Source: Aldehydirespirator sp965261105 (GTDB taxonomy: Bacteria; Actinomycetota; Acidimicrobiia; Acidimicrobiales; Aldehydirespiratoraceae). From it: a stretch of DNA of 64,000 nucleotides. The stretch's first letter is position 1, and every line of letters starts with the position of its first letter. Of the stretch, positions 52,464-61,077 are shown piece after piece. The position numbers and the translations under genes are program-made. The notes below the pieces were generated by a model. That model made no database searches. It worked only from the letters and a program-made list of their open reading frames with translations, and was not told the origin of the DNA. Where the stretch lies: positions 2,542,001 through 2,606,000 of the forward strand of contig CBDHCM010000006.1 in NCBI GenBank assembly GCA_965261105.1. Direction: 5' to 3'.

Positions 52464-52743
52464 GCCTGGCCCTGATCTCAGCCAGCAACTCGGGATGCTG
52501 CCTGAGAATCTCCACCACATCAGCCGGAACCTGCCCAGCCGACAAAGCAACAGTGTCGCTGTCGAGCCCATAAAGGCTCTCAGCACGCTCGCACAGACCC
52601 GGCGACGGCGACCGTTCTCCCGTCTCGACCCGGGACAAGTACGACGGATCGACCCCTAACTCCTTCGCCGCGCCGCGCAGCGACCGTCCGTTGGCCTCAC
52701 GGGCCTTGCGCAAGACATCGGCCACCCGGCCAGCGCTTCCCAT
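52447..52743 (-). CDS. XRE-family HTH regulator of the kinase operon
   Basis: 98 residues. An N-terminal Cro/CI-type HTH (VADVLRKAREANGRSLRGAAKELGVDPSYLSRVETGERSPSPGLCERAESLYGL) is followed by a short acidic helix (VVEILRQHPELLAEIRARHG). It overlaps the kinase start and is first in the operon. It probably represses its own promoter through the inverted repeat at 52760-52781. Confidence 0.85.
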   Translation of the reverse strand: MGSAGRVADVLRKAREANGRSLRGAAKELGVDPSYLSRVETGERSPSPGLCERAESLYGLDSDTVALSAGQVPADVVEILRQHPELLAEIRARHGRRC

Positions 52744-52749
52744 GAGCGC

Positions 52750-52781
52750 ACCCTACAGAGTGTTGACCACGCTGGCAACAC
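52750..52781 (-). promoter_or_regulatory. Leaderless promoter and operator of the XRE-kinase-TPR operon
   Basis: On the minus strand TTGCCA (52778-52773) and TAGGGT (52755-52750) are 17 bases apart, and the ATG (52743) follows the -10 by six bases, so the transcript should be leaderless. The inverted repeat GTGTTG...CAACAC (52760-52781) overlaps the -35 and spacer, where a bound repressor would block polymerase. Confidence 0.6.
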
Positions 52782-52932
52782 CCCTCCCGCGAAGCCGACT
52801 GAGACCACGGGCCCGTGTTGTCCGGTGGGCGTAGTTAGGGTTTGCCATGACTAACCAGCGAACCGCGGCTGCCCGCCCCGGTGTGCGACCGTTCGGCCCG
52901 CTGGGACTCGAAGACCCACCAGGAGACGGATC

Positions 52933-54218
52933 ATGCTCTCACAGAGCCACCATCTCGCACGCACCACCGCTGCCGCCACTGCCGCGCGTTCTATCGCGCC
53001 AGGCCGCGGCCGCCGTCGCGTCCGCCCCCGTGTAGCAGCTGCTGTCGCCGCAGCAGCGCTGCTGGCCGCTGCCTGCTCGGCGGAGGGCCGCCGGCGCCGC
53101 CTGTAGGCGGGGAGACGGCCACGACCACCACGGCCGCCGCCGCGCCCACAGATACGGCCGCGCCGGCCGTCACGGCCGCGCCCGCCGTCACCTCGCCCTG
53201 CAACGACCCGGCCGCCGAGGATCTCGGCGACGGGCTCGTCGAACTCGACGGGGTCGTATTTGAGGTCTACGCCGATGCGTGCGTGCCCCGCTCGGACGAG
53301 CCCGAGGAAGCCCCTCAGGAGGACGACGCTGGAGATGTCGATGACCAAGCGGCGGCGGTGGCCGAGGGGGTCTGTGACGACGGCGTGTGCCCCGATGCAT
53401 CGTCAGACGTCACCAACGAGTCGAACGAGGAATCGACCGGTGCCGGCCGCTGGGACGAGGTGTGCTTGAACGATGTGTGCGTCGACATGCCCGAGGACGG
53501 CTGGCCCGTCTTCCCCGACGATGCGCTGGATGAGCCTGGGGACGCCGAAGCCGACCATGGGCACTCCCACGACGAGCCCGAACCGGAGCCCGAGCCCACA
53601 CCGACGACCACGGCGGCTGCGCCGACAACGACCGCTGCGCCCACTACCACAGTCGAGCCGGAGCCGGAACCCGAGCCGGAGCCGGAGCCCGAGCCGGAGC
53701 CCGAGCTGAAGCCGTTGCCTCCGAGGCCTGATGAGAGTCTGTGCCCTGAGGGCACGACGCTGACCTCGTACCAGGCCGAGAACTATTCGACCTGGTACTG
53801 CCAGAGGCCGATCCCCGAGCAGGTCGGCGAGACGGTCCGCTGGCCGCTGCCGCCCGACACTGAGCATCCCTCCTACCAGCAGGCGAGGACCAGGTGGCTG
53901 TCACATCCCATGGACATCTGGGTCGGGATGGTCTCCCACAATCCCGACTTCGAGCACGGCGGCTATTCCGGCATCTCGGGGATCGTGGTGGACATCGTGC
54001 TCCGCGAGGAGTTCTCCACCCCGCTCTACTACGTCCATGTCTGTGTAGGCCCGCCGACCAGCTGGGAGTACGCCATCGAGACTTTCCCCGACGGCTTCAC
54101 CGACTGGGACATCGTCGACGGTTTCCTGCCGCCCTATCAGGAGGCCGAGGACCAGCTGTTCCGCATGGAGGTCGACAACCTCATACCGCTGTGGCCGTGC
54201 ATCGCTGAGGGTCGATGA
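52933..54218 (+). CDS. Glu-Pro-rich surface lipoprotein (signal peptide in shifted frame)
   Basis: The ATG at 52933, nine bases after AGGAG, encodes an Arg-rich then hydrophobic signal ending LLAAACSAEG, a lipobox. That frame stops at 53103-53105, whereas the main ~370-codon body continues in the next frame (GPPAPPVGGETATTTT...). One more G in the run 53085-53087 would join them. The body has an acidic region with CDDGVCPD and CLNDVCVD motifs, then PT/EP-rich stalks (repeated EPEP) and a C-terminal globular domain (WLSHPMDIWVGMVSHNPDFEHGGYSGISG...YVHVCVGPP) with paired Cys. It is probably anchored and wall-spanning. Function unknown. Confidence 0.6.
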
Positions 54219-54352
54219 GGCGGCGCAGCGCTCGTCGCAGCCGGGCCGCTGTCCTGGTTCTGGCGGGTGTCTGCGTTCTGCTTGTGTCGCTGCCGGGGAC
54301 CGCGTCGTCCGAGCACACCGAGTTGCCGGGGACCGGCTACGAGTGGGTGTCA
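54215..54352 (+). pseudogene. Truncated secreted-protein gene at island edge
   Basis: The ATG overlaps the previous stop (ATGA). It encodes an Arg-rich signal peptide (SRAAVLVLAGVCVLLVSLPGTASS) and about 15 mature residues (TELPGTGYEWVSTPEP). Beyond ~54350 the frame only reads the antisense of the PfkB kinase gene, so the original gene is cut here. This marks a recombination junction. Confidence 0.5.
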
Positions 54353-55336
54353 ACCCCCGAACCCGGCCGCGGCGGCTCGCTCCGACAGAGACACCAAGGG
54401 ACGAGCGCCCACATGGCCGACCACCTCGGCCGCGACCAGGCTGCCCACCTGTGCGCAGCGGGTCAGGGACGCGCCCCGGCTGAGACCCCACAGGAAGCCC
54501 GCGGCGTACATGTCGCCGGCGCCGGTGGCGTCCACCACCTGCGGAACCGGGGCTGCGGAGACCTCCTCCACCGCCGTGCCCTCGGCCACCACCGAACCCC
54601 GGGCGCCGCGGGTGATGACCACGGTCCGGGCTATCTCAGCCGTGCGGTCGCGGGCCGCAGCCAAATCGCCGGTCGAGTGCAGGGCGCACACCTCCGCCTC
54701 GTTGGCGAACACCACATCGACGCGGTCCTCGATCAGGTCGAGCCACTCGGCGCGGTGGCGCTCCACGCAGTAGGAGTCGCTCAGCGCCAGCGCCACCGTC
54801 CGGCCGGCCTCGCCGGCGGCCTCCATGGCCACGCGGATGGCGTCCTTGGCCACTTGCACATCCCACAGATAGCCCTCGCAGTACGTGATCCCCGCCGAGG
54901 CCACCAGGCCGGTGTCCACATCAGCGAGCCCCAGCAGGGCCGAGGTGCCCAGGAAGGTGTTCATGGTCCGCTCGGCATCGGGGGTCACCTGGATCAGGCA
55001 ACGGGCGGTGGGCGGGCCGTCCGGCGCCGGCGGCACATCGAAGGCGACCCCCGTCGCCCGGATGTCGTGCACGAACACCTCGCCCAGCTGGTCGTCGCGC
55101 ACCTTGCCGATGAACGCCGCCCGGCCGCCGAGGGAAGCCACACCGGCCATCGTGTTGGCCGCCGAGCCGCCGGAGGCCGCTATCCCCGACGGCATGGCGT
55201 CGTACAGCTCGGCTGACCTCTCGGCGCTGACCAGGGTCATAGCCCCCTTCACCAGCCCGTGGGCGACGATGAACGAGTCATCGACCGAGGCGAGCACATC
55301 GACGATGGCGTTGCCGACACCCACCACATCGAGCAC
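54350..55336 (-). CDS. PfkB-family kinase (adenosine kinase-like)
   Basis: 328 residues from the GTG at 55336. The N terminus VVGVGNAIVDVLASVDD and the GGSAANTMAGVASLGGRAAFIGKVRDDQLG block are typical of PfkB sugar/nucleoside kinases; the ATP/catalytic site is VVDATGAGDMYAAGFLWGLSRG (~275-296) with the essential Asp. The closest type I can recall is bacterial adenosine kinase or ribokinase-like enzymes. Complete and probably active. Confidence 0.82.
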   Translation of the reverse strand: MLDVVGVGNAIVDVLASVDDSFIVAHGLVKGAMTLVSAERSAELYDAMPSGIAASGGSAANTMAGVASLGGRAAFIGKVRDDQLGEVFVHDIRATGVAFDVPPAPDGPPTARCLIQVTPDAERTMNTFLGTSALLGLADVDTGLVASAGITYCEGYLWDVQVAKDAIRVAMEAAGEAGRTVALALSDSYCVERHRAEWLDLIEDRVDVVFANEAEVCALHSTGDLAAARDRTAEIARTVVITRGARGSVVAEGTAVEEVSAAPVPQVVDATGAGDMYAAGFLWGLSRGASLTRCAQVGSLVAAEVVGHVGARPLVSLSERAAAAGFGG

Positions 55337-55482
55337 AGGTTCCAAGCGTCCTCCCCAGGGTCGCTCCAGACAGTAGGCGGGAACCCGGCCGCGAGTTCTC
55401 ACGTGCTGCGCGGATGGGTCACCCCCCGCTCGGCCTCTTTTCTCCCGCTCTTGTTCGCTGCGCTCACTACCCGCTCGGCCTC

Positions 55483-56295
55483 TCAGCCGGTGGCCACCCG
55501 GCGAGCCAGGGACCGGAAGGCCATCACGAACGTGACGACACCCAGTCCGGCGATGGCGGCAATTCCCTTGCCGAGAGAGGCCGGGTCCCAGCCGTCGGAC
55601 ATCAGCGACCGCATCGCCTCGAGCAGGTAAGTCACCGGGTTCCAGGCGGCCACGGTCTGCATCCAGCCGGTCATCAGCTCGCGCGGCAGGTACGCGGGCG
55701 TCAGGAAGGCGAAGGGGAAGAAGATCAGGAATGACGAGTTGACCGCGGCCGGGTTCCCAGTGCGCAGAGCCACCGTGTACGGGAATCCCGTGAACGCGAT
55801 ACTCCACGCCACCGCCAAGACCAAGAAGACCAGGATTCCCAGCAGCCCGGTTCCGAAACGCACGCCGAAGACAAACCCCATGGCGATCACGACGAGCGAC
55901 AACGCCACGGCCAGAACAATGTCGGCGACCATCATGCCGAGCAGCAGCGTGGTGCGGCGCACCGGCGTGACGAGCATCCGGTCGAGGTAGCCGGTCTGGA
56001 TGTCGATCACCAGCACCGACGCCCGGGAGATGCCCGTGACCGCGAAGATGATGGCCACCGGGATCTGGAACGCCCGGTAGTCGATGCCGGGCGTGCGCTC
56101 CACGAACGACTCCAGCGCGCCGACGTTGACGACGAAGAAGAACGTCGGGATGATCAGTGCCGGGGCCATCGCCTCCGGCTCGCGCAGCAGGCTGCGCACG
56201 GAGCGGCGGGCCACCGTGGCGATGTCGGTGACGATGCCGACCGGCCGGACCATGCCGCCACCGGGCGCCGCGGGCACGGCCGTCTGCGCACTCAC
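55483..56295 (-). CDS. ABC-2-type transporter permease (DrrB-like)
   Basis: 270 residues with about six membrane segments, including LIIPTFFFVVNVGALE, LLLGMMVADIVLAVALSLVVIAMGFVFGV and LLGILVFLVLAVAWSIAF, and the family region PYTVALRTGNPAAVNSSFLIFFPFAFLTPAYLPRELMTGW. It forms the channel of an exporter with the ATPase upstream. The GTG start overlaps the ATPase stop. Likely function: export of a lipid or antibiotic-like compound. Confidence 0.85.
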   Translation of the reverse strand: MSAQTAVPAAPGGGMVRPVGIVTDIATVARRSVRSLLREPEAMAPALIIPTFFFVVNVGALESFVERTPGIDYRAFQIPVAIIFAVTGISRASVLVIDIQTGYLDRMLVTPVRRTTLLLGMMVADIVLAVALSLVVIAMGFVFGVRFGTGLLGILVFLVLAVAWSIAFTGFPYTVALRTGNPAAVNSSFLIFFPFAFLTPAYLPRELMTGWMQTVAAWNPVTYLLEAMRSLMSDGWDPASLGKGIAAIAGLGVVTFVMAFRSLARRVATG

Positions 56296-57386
56296 CGCGG
56301 ACCACTCCGGTGCGGCGTCGCAGGCCCAGATGAGTGCGCCTGCCGACGGTCCGATCCGGCCGCAGCGCCAACGTCGGGGCCAGCTGAGTCGGCGGCTGAC
56401 ATCCGGTATCCGGTCGCCAGCAAGAACACGTCGTCGAGCGATGGCGTGCGCACGGTGAGCGATCGGGGGTGCAACCCTGCCGACGACAGCGCCACGGCCA
56501 CAGTGCCCACGGTGGCCGCGCCGTCGGCGGTGGCGATGGTGATGCCGCGGCGGCCCTGGGTGACGGCATCGACCTCCGGCACGGTCTCAGCCACCGCCGC
56601 GGCCGGCGCAATGGCATCGGGGGGAAGGTCGACGACGATCACGTCAGCGCCCACGGCCCGCTTCAGCTCCGAGGGAGAGCCCTGCTCGACGATGCGGCCG
56701 TCGTCGATGATGGCGACCCGGTCCGCGAGGGCATCGGCCTCCTCGAGATACTGCGTGGTGAGGAACACCGTCACCCCCAGCTCACCGTTCAACCGGCGCA
56801 CCTCGTCCCACACCTGCGCCCGGCTGACCGGATCGAGGCCGGTGGTGGGCTCGTCCAGGAACAGAACCTCGGGCCCGTGTATCAGCGAGGCGGCCAAGTC
56901 GAGGCGGCGTCTCATGCCGCCGCTGTAGGTCTTGACACGGGCATCCATGGCGTCGCCTATGTCAGCGAGGTCCACTGCCCGTGCGATGGAAGCGACGCGG
57001 TCGGCCGCGCTCAACCCGTACAGGCGGGCCTGAAGATCCAGTATCTCCCGGCCGGTCTGGCGTTCGTCGAGCGCCGCTTCCTGCAGGGCGACGCCGATGC
57101 GTGTGCGAACCTCGCCAGGATTGGCAACGATGTCGTAGCCGGCCACCGAGGCCCGCCCCGCGGTGGGCTTCAACAGGGTGCACAGCATCCGCACCGTGGT
57201 GCTCTTGCCCGCGCCGTTGGGACCGAGAAATCCATAGATCTCGCCGGAGTTGACGCCAAGATCAACTCCGTCCACCGCCCGGTTGGCTCCAAACGCCCGA
57301 ACCAGCCCCCGAGCCTCGATCGCAAACCCGCCGTCTCGCACTTGACCAGAACTGGACACGAAGCGGCAGGCTACCCACCCCTGCAT
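56292..57386 (-). CDS. ABC transporter ATP-binding protein (DrrA-like)
   Basis: 364 residues from the ATG at 57386; a GTG at 57359 starting VSSSGQVRDGG is an alternative. Walker A GPNGAGKSTTVRM (~55-67), signature YSGGMRRRLDLAASL (~155), Walker B VLFLDEPTTGLDP (~175), the H-loop in LTTQYLEEAD, and a C-terminal extension typical of the DrrA group. It energises export through the adjacent permease. The start region is part of a 31-base repeat. Confidence 0.9.
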   Translation of the reverse strand: MQGWVACRFVSSSGQVRDGGFAIEARGLVRAFGANRAVDGVDLGVNSGEIYGFLGPNGAGKSTTVRMLCTLLKPTAGRASVAGYDIVANPGEVRTRIGVALQEAALDERQTGREILDLQARLYGLSAADRVASIARAVDLADIGDAMDARVKTYSGGMRRRLDLAASLIHGPEVLFLDEPTTGLDPVSRAQVWDEVRRLNGELGVTVFLTTQYLEEADALADRVAIIDDGRIVEQGSPSELKRAVGADVIVVDLPPDAIAPAAAVAETVPEVDAVTQGRRGITIATADGAATVGTVAVALSSAGLHPRSLTVRTPSLDDVFLLATGYRMSAADSAGPDVGAAAGSDRRQAHSSGPATPHRSGPR

Positions 57387-57461
57387 GCGTGCCGTTGGAC
57401 ATGACCAGCGTGTTCGATCTGAACACGCGTGCTACCCACCCCTGCATGCGTGCCGTTGGAC
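57370..57461. repeat. 31-bp direct repeat and palindrome between divergent promoters
   Basis: 57370-57400 and 57431-57461 are identical 31-base copies holding the ATG of the ABC ATPase and its upstream bases. Between them CGTGTTC, five bases, GAACACG (57409-57427) forms a perfect inverted repeat. The region separates the ABC genes from aminopeptidase N, so it may carry a regulator site. Confidence 0.6.
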
Positions 57462-57498
57462 GTTGTGTCTCCGTCCACTGAGGCGAGACAATGGGTCC

Positions 57499-60060
57499 AT
57501 GACCGATCCTGACCCGAGACTGCCCACCGGCGTCGCTCCCCGGCACTACGCCATCGAACTGGAGCCCGACCTCGAGGCTGCGACCTTCGCGGGGAGCGTC
57601 GCCATCGACATCGTCATCACCGAGCCGGCGGGCTCGATCGTGCTGAACGCGGCGGAGCTGAGCGTTGCCCGCGCCCGGCTCTGCACCCCGCAGGCCGAGG
57701 CCGAAGAACTCGACTTCGCCCTCAACGCCGAGTCGGAGCGCCTGACGCTGTCCCGGCGCCATGGCACCGGCGAGTTCGCCTCAGGGCCGGCCCGGCTGGA
57801 AATCTCCTTCACCGGGGTGCTCAACGACCAGCTCCACGGCTTCTACCGCTCCACCTACACCGACGATGCCGGCGCCGTCCACACCATCGCCACCACCCAG
57901 TTCGAGTCCACCGACGCCCGGCGGGCCTTCCCCTGCTTCGACGAGCCCGCGCTGAAAGCCACCTTCGCGACGACGCTGGTGGTGGACGAGGGCCTGCTGG
58001 CGGTGTCCAACACGGCCGAGACCGACCGCGAGCCGCTCACCGACGGCCGGGTGCGAGTCAGCTTCGCCCCCTCCATGGTGATGTCCACGTACCTGGTGGC
58101 CTTCGTGGTCGGCCCGCTGGAGGCCACCGGCGCGATCGACTGCGGCGGCGTGCCCGTTCGGGTGATCCACCGGCCCGGCCGGGGCGACCAGACCGGCTTC
58201 GCCCTCGACGTGGCCGCCCACGCGCTGGAGTGGTACTCCGACTACTACGGCCTGCCCTACCCCTCCGACAAGCTCGACCTGGTGGCCATCCCCGACTTCG
58301 CGTTCGGTGCCATGGAGAACCTCGGCTGCGTGACGTTCCGGGAAGTGCTCCTGCTGGTCGACGAAGCCGCGGCGAGCCAGCCCGATCTGCAGAGGGTGGC
58401 CGACGTGATCAACCACGAGCTGGCCCACATGTGGTTCGGCGACCTTGTGACCATGGCCTGGTGGGAGGGCATCTGGCTCAACGAGGCCTTCGCCACGTTC
58501 ATGGAGACGGCCTGCACCGACGCCTACCGGCCCGACTGGAAGGCCTGGTCGACGTTCTGCCTCAGCCGTGCCTCGGCGCTGTCGACCGATGCCCTCGGCA
58601 ACACCAGGGCGGTGGAGTACCCGGTGCACTCCCCCGCCGAAGCCGAGGACATGTTCGACGTGATCACCTACGAGAAGGGCGCGGCCCTGGTCCGCATGCT
58701 GGAGCAGTATCTCGGTGCGGAGGCGTTCCGGGCCGGGGTGCGCCTCTACCTGCGGCGGCACGCCCACGCCAACACCGTGACCGCGGACCTGTGGGACGCG
58801 CTGGCCGGCGCGTCGGGCCAGCCCGTGCGACAGATCATGGAGGGCTGGATACTCCAGGGCGGGCATCCAGCGGTGAGCGCCACCGCCACCGAGCACGGCC
58901 TCGAAGTGGCTCAACGCCACTTCACCCTCGACCCCGGTCAGGCCGACGATCGCAGCTGGGTGGTCCCGCTGCGGCTGCGGGTGCGGCAGCAGGAAGGCGG
59001 CCGCCGCGAGCTGAGGCTGCTGCTCGACCAGACCCGCCGGACCCTGACCGTCGCCGCAACCGAGGTGGTGACGCTGAACAGCCGCGCCTCAGGCTTCTAC
59101 CGCGACGAGGTGGGCGCCGAGGTCCTCGCCGCCGTCTCGGCGGCTGGACCCGGGGACCGCAACGCCGAGGAGCGCCACGGCCTCATCGACGACGCTTGGG
59201 CCGCGACCCTGGCCGGACGCATCGACTCGCCGGCCTTCCTCGATCTTGTGCTGACTGGCTTCACCGGCGAGCGAGACCTGACCGTGTGGCAGGCGATCGC
59301 CGGTGCGCTGGGCCACCTCCGCCGGCTGCTGGACGGCGACGCCGCACAGCGCTTCGGCGAGCTGGTCGCCGCGTCCAGCGACCCCGCCGCCACCGAGACG
59401 GGGATCGACCCGGCGCCTGAGGGCGGCGAGGACGACCGCACCAGGGAGCTGCGGGCGACGCTGGTGCGGCTGCGGGGCGCAACTGCGGACCGCGCGGCCA
59501 CGATCGAGGCTTGCCGACAGAGGCTCGACCACTCGGACCCCACGCTCGCCGCGGCCGCCCTAGCCGTGGTGGCGGCCCACGGAGACGCCGCCGACTTCGC
59601 CCGGATCCGCCGGCGCTTCGAGAAGGCGTCGGATCCCCAGACCGAGCAGCGCCACCTCGCCGCCCTGGCCGACTTTCCCGACGCCGAACTAGTGCGCTCC
59701 ATCCTGGAGGGCACCCTCGACGGCTCGGTGCGCACCCAGGACGGCCCCTACCTGATCCGCCGCGCCCTCGCCAACCGCCGCTGCGGACCCGATGGGTGGG
59801 ACTTCCTGGCCGAGCACTGGGACCGTCTCCTCGCGATCTTCCCGACCAACTACTCGCTGGCCCGGATGCTGGAGGGGGTGACCGCGCTCGACCAGGCGGA
59901 GCTGGCCGCCCGGGTGCGAGACTTCATGGCCGCGCACCCGTTGCCCCAGGGGACGAAGCAGGTTGCCCAGCACTTGGAGCGGCTCGACATCAACGTCGCT
60001 CTGCGGGCCCGCGAGTCCGATCGTCTCGCAGAGGCGGTGCTCAGCCGCTCGGCCTCCTAG
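57499..60060 (+). CDS. pepN: Aminopeptidase N (M1 family)
   Basis: 853 residues from the ATG at 57499. The exopeptidase motif GAMEN (~270) and the zinc site HELAHMWFGDLVTMAWWEGIWLNEAFA (HExxH ~306, second Glu 18 residues on) identify an M1 peptidase that removes N-terminal residues from peptides in the cytosol. The C-terminal helical ERAP1-like domain is present. Length is typical of actinobacterial PepN. The last base of the stop overlaps the convergent ribF stop. Confidence 0.94.
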   Translation: MTDPDPRLPTGVAPRHYAIELEPDLEAATFAGSVAIDIVITEPAGSIVLNAAELSVARARLCTPQAEAEELDFALNAESERLTLSRRHGTGEFASGPARLEISFTGVLNDQLHGFYRSTYTDDAGAVHTIATTQFESTDARRAFPCFDEPALKATFATTLVVDEGLLAVSNTAETDREPLTDGRVRVSFAPSMVMSTYLVAFVVGPLEATGAIDCGGVPVRVIHRPGRGDQTGFALDVAAHALEWYSDYYGLPYPSDKLDLVAIPDFAFGAMENLGCVTFREVLLLVDEAAASQPDLQRVADVINHELAHMWFGDLVTMAWWEGIWLNEAFATFMETACTDAYRPDWKAWSTFCLSRASALSTDALGNTRAVEYPVHSPAEAEDMFDVITYEKGAALVRMLEQYLGAEAFRAGVRLYLRRHAHANTVTADLWDALAGASGQPVRQIMEGWILQGGHPAVSATATEHGLEVAQRHFTLDPGQADDRSWVVPLRLRVRQQEGGRRELRLLLDQTRRTLTVAATEVVTLNSRASGFYRDEVGAEVLAAVSAAGPGDRNAEERHGLIDDAWAATLAGRIDSPAFLDLVLTGFTGERDLTVWQAIAGALGHLRRLLDGDAAQRFGELVAASSDPAATETGIDPAPEGGEDDRTRELRATLVRLRGATADRAATIEACRQRLDHSDPTLAAAALAVVAAHGDAADFARIRRRFEKASDPQTEQRHLAALADFPDAELVRSILEGTLDGSVRTQDGPYLIRRALANRRCGPDGWDFLAEHWDRLLAIFPTNYSLARMLEGVTALDQAELAARVRDFMAAHPLPQGTKQVAQHLERLDINVALRARESDRLAEAVLSRSAS

Positions 60061-61004
60061 GCCAGGCCGAGCCGGTTGCGGGCGTAGGAAACATCGACGG
60101 CGAGCTGCTCAGAGAGCTGCTCCAACCCCTCGAACTTTCGCTCGCTCCGCAGAAAGTCGACGAACTCCACTCGCACCTCGCACCCGTACAGGTCCCCGTC
60201 GAAATCGATGACGTGAACCTCCAGGAGAGACTGCTGAGCGTGCTCGTAGAAGGTGGGGCGGCGACCGATGTTGATGGCGCAACCCCGCCGGCTGCCGTCC
60301 GGCAGCGTGCACCATCCCGCGTACACGGCGTCGGCCGGCCAGGCCATCGACTTGGGAACGGGCACGTTGGCGGTGGGGAACCCGACCGTCACCCCTCGCC
60401 GGTCACCGGGAACCACAGTGCCGCGCACTTCGTAGTAGCGACCCAGCATGGCCGCGGCCCGAGCCACGTCTCCGCCGGCGAGAGTCCGGCGCACGGCAGT
60501 CGACGACACCGGCTCGCGGGCATCGCTGCGGTGGCGTATGAGCTTGAGGGGAACCACCTCGAAGCCCCACTCGCGGCCCAGGAGCTCCAGCTCGGCCACG
60601 TTGCCGGTGCGGCCCTTGCCGAAGTGGAAGTCCTCCCCAACCACTACGGCCCGGGCGTGGAGGGCGTCGAGAAACACCTGCTCGACGAACTCCTCGGGCC
60701 GGGTGTCGGCCCGGGCCTCGTCGAACTCGATGACATAGCAGTAGTCGAGGCCGGTGGCCTCCAGCAGTTCCAGCTTCTGCTCCAGCGTCGTCAGCAGCTT
60801 CGGGGCATTCTCCGGGCGCACCACATAGGCCGGATGGGTGTCGAAGGTGACGACCGCGGAGGAGACGCCAAGACGATCGGCGGTCTCTCGGACCCGGGTC
60901 AGAACCTGCCGATGGCCGAGGTGCACCCCGTCGAACACACCTATAGCCGCCGCGACCGACGCTGTGGAGGGCAGTTGATCGCGCCGATCGTGCAGCAACT
61001 CCAC
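60057..61004 (-). CDS. ribF: Bifunctional riboflavin kinase / FAD synthetase
   Basis: 315 residues. The FMN adenylyltransferase half shows AIGVFDGVHLGHRQVL (~22), VVTFDTHP, and SSTAVRRTLAGGD (~160); the flavokinase half shows GDRRGVTVGFPTANVPVP (~185-200) and RPTFYE...LEVHVIDFDGDLYG (~255). It makes FMN and then FAD. It follows truB in the conserved infB-rbfA-truB-ribF order. Start taken as the GTG at 61004. Confidence 0.93.
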   Translation of the reverse strand: MELLHDRRDQLPSTASVAAAIGVFDGVHLGHRQVLTRVRETADRLGVSSAVVTFDTHPAYVVRPENAPKLLTTLEQKLELLEATGLDYCYVIEFDEARADTRPEEFVEQVFLDALHARAVVVGEDFHFGKGRTGNVAELELLGREWGFEVVPLKLIRHRSDAREPVSSTAVRRTLAGGDVARAAAMLGRYYEVRGTVVPGDRRGVTVGFPTANVPVPKSMAWPADAVYAGWCTLPDGSRRGCAINIGRRPTFYEHAQQSLLEVHVIDFDGDLYGCEVRVEFVDFLRSERKFEGLEQLSEQLAVDVSYARNRLGLA

Positions 61005-61077
61005 AGACGCCTCCAGCGCGGATAGTGAGTGTTCCGGGCTCTGAACCGGCTCGTGTGAGGCTACCGAGACCGGTGCT

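Noticed and set aside
53640..53710. Minisatellite or regulatory repeat in the EPEP stretch
   Set aside because: The repeat is in frame within a lipoprotein stalk and explained by Glu-Pro coding.
57409..57427. LexA/SOS box
   Set aside because: The actinobacterial box has GAAC...GTTC; here the arms are in the reverse order (GTTC...GAAC), so LexA binding is not expected.
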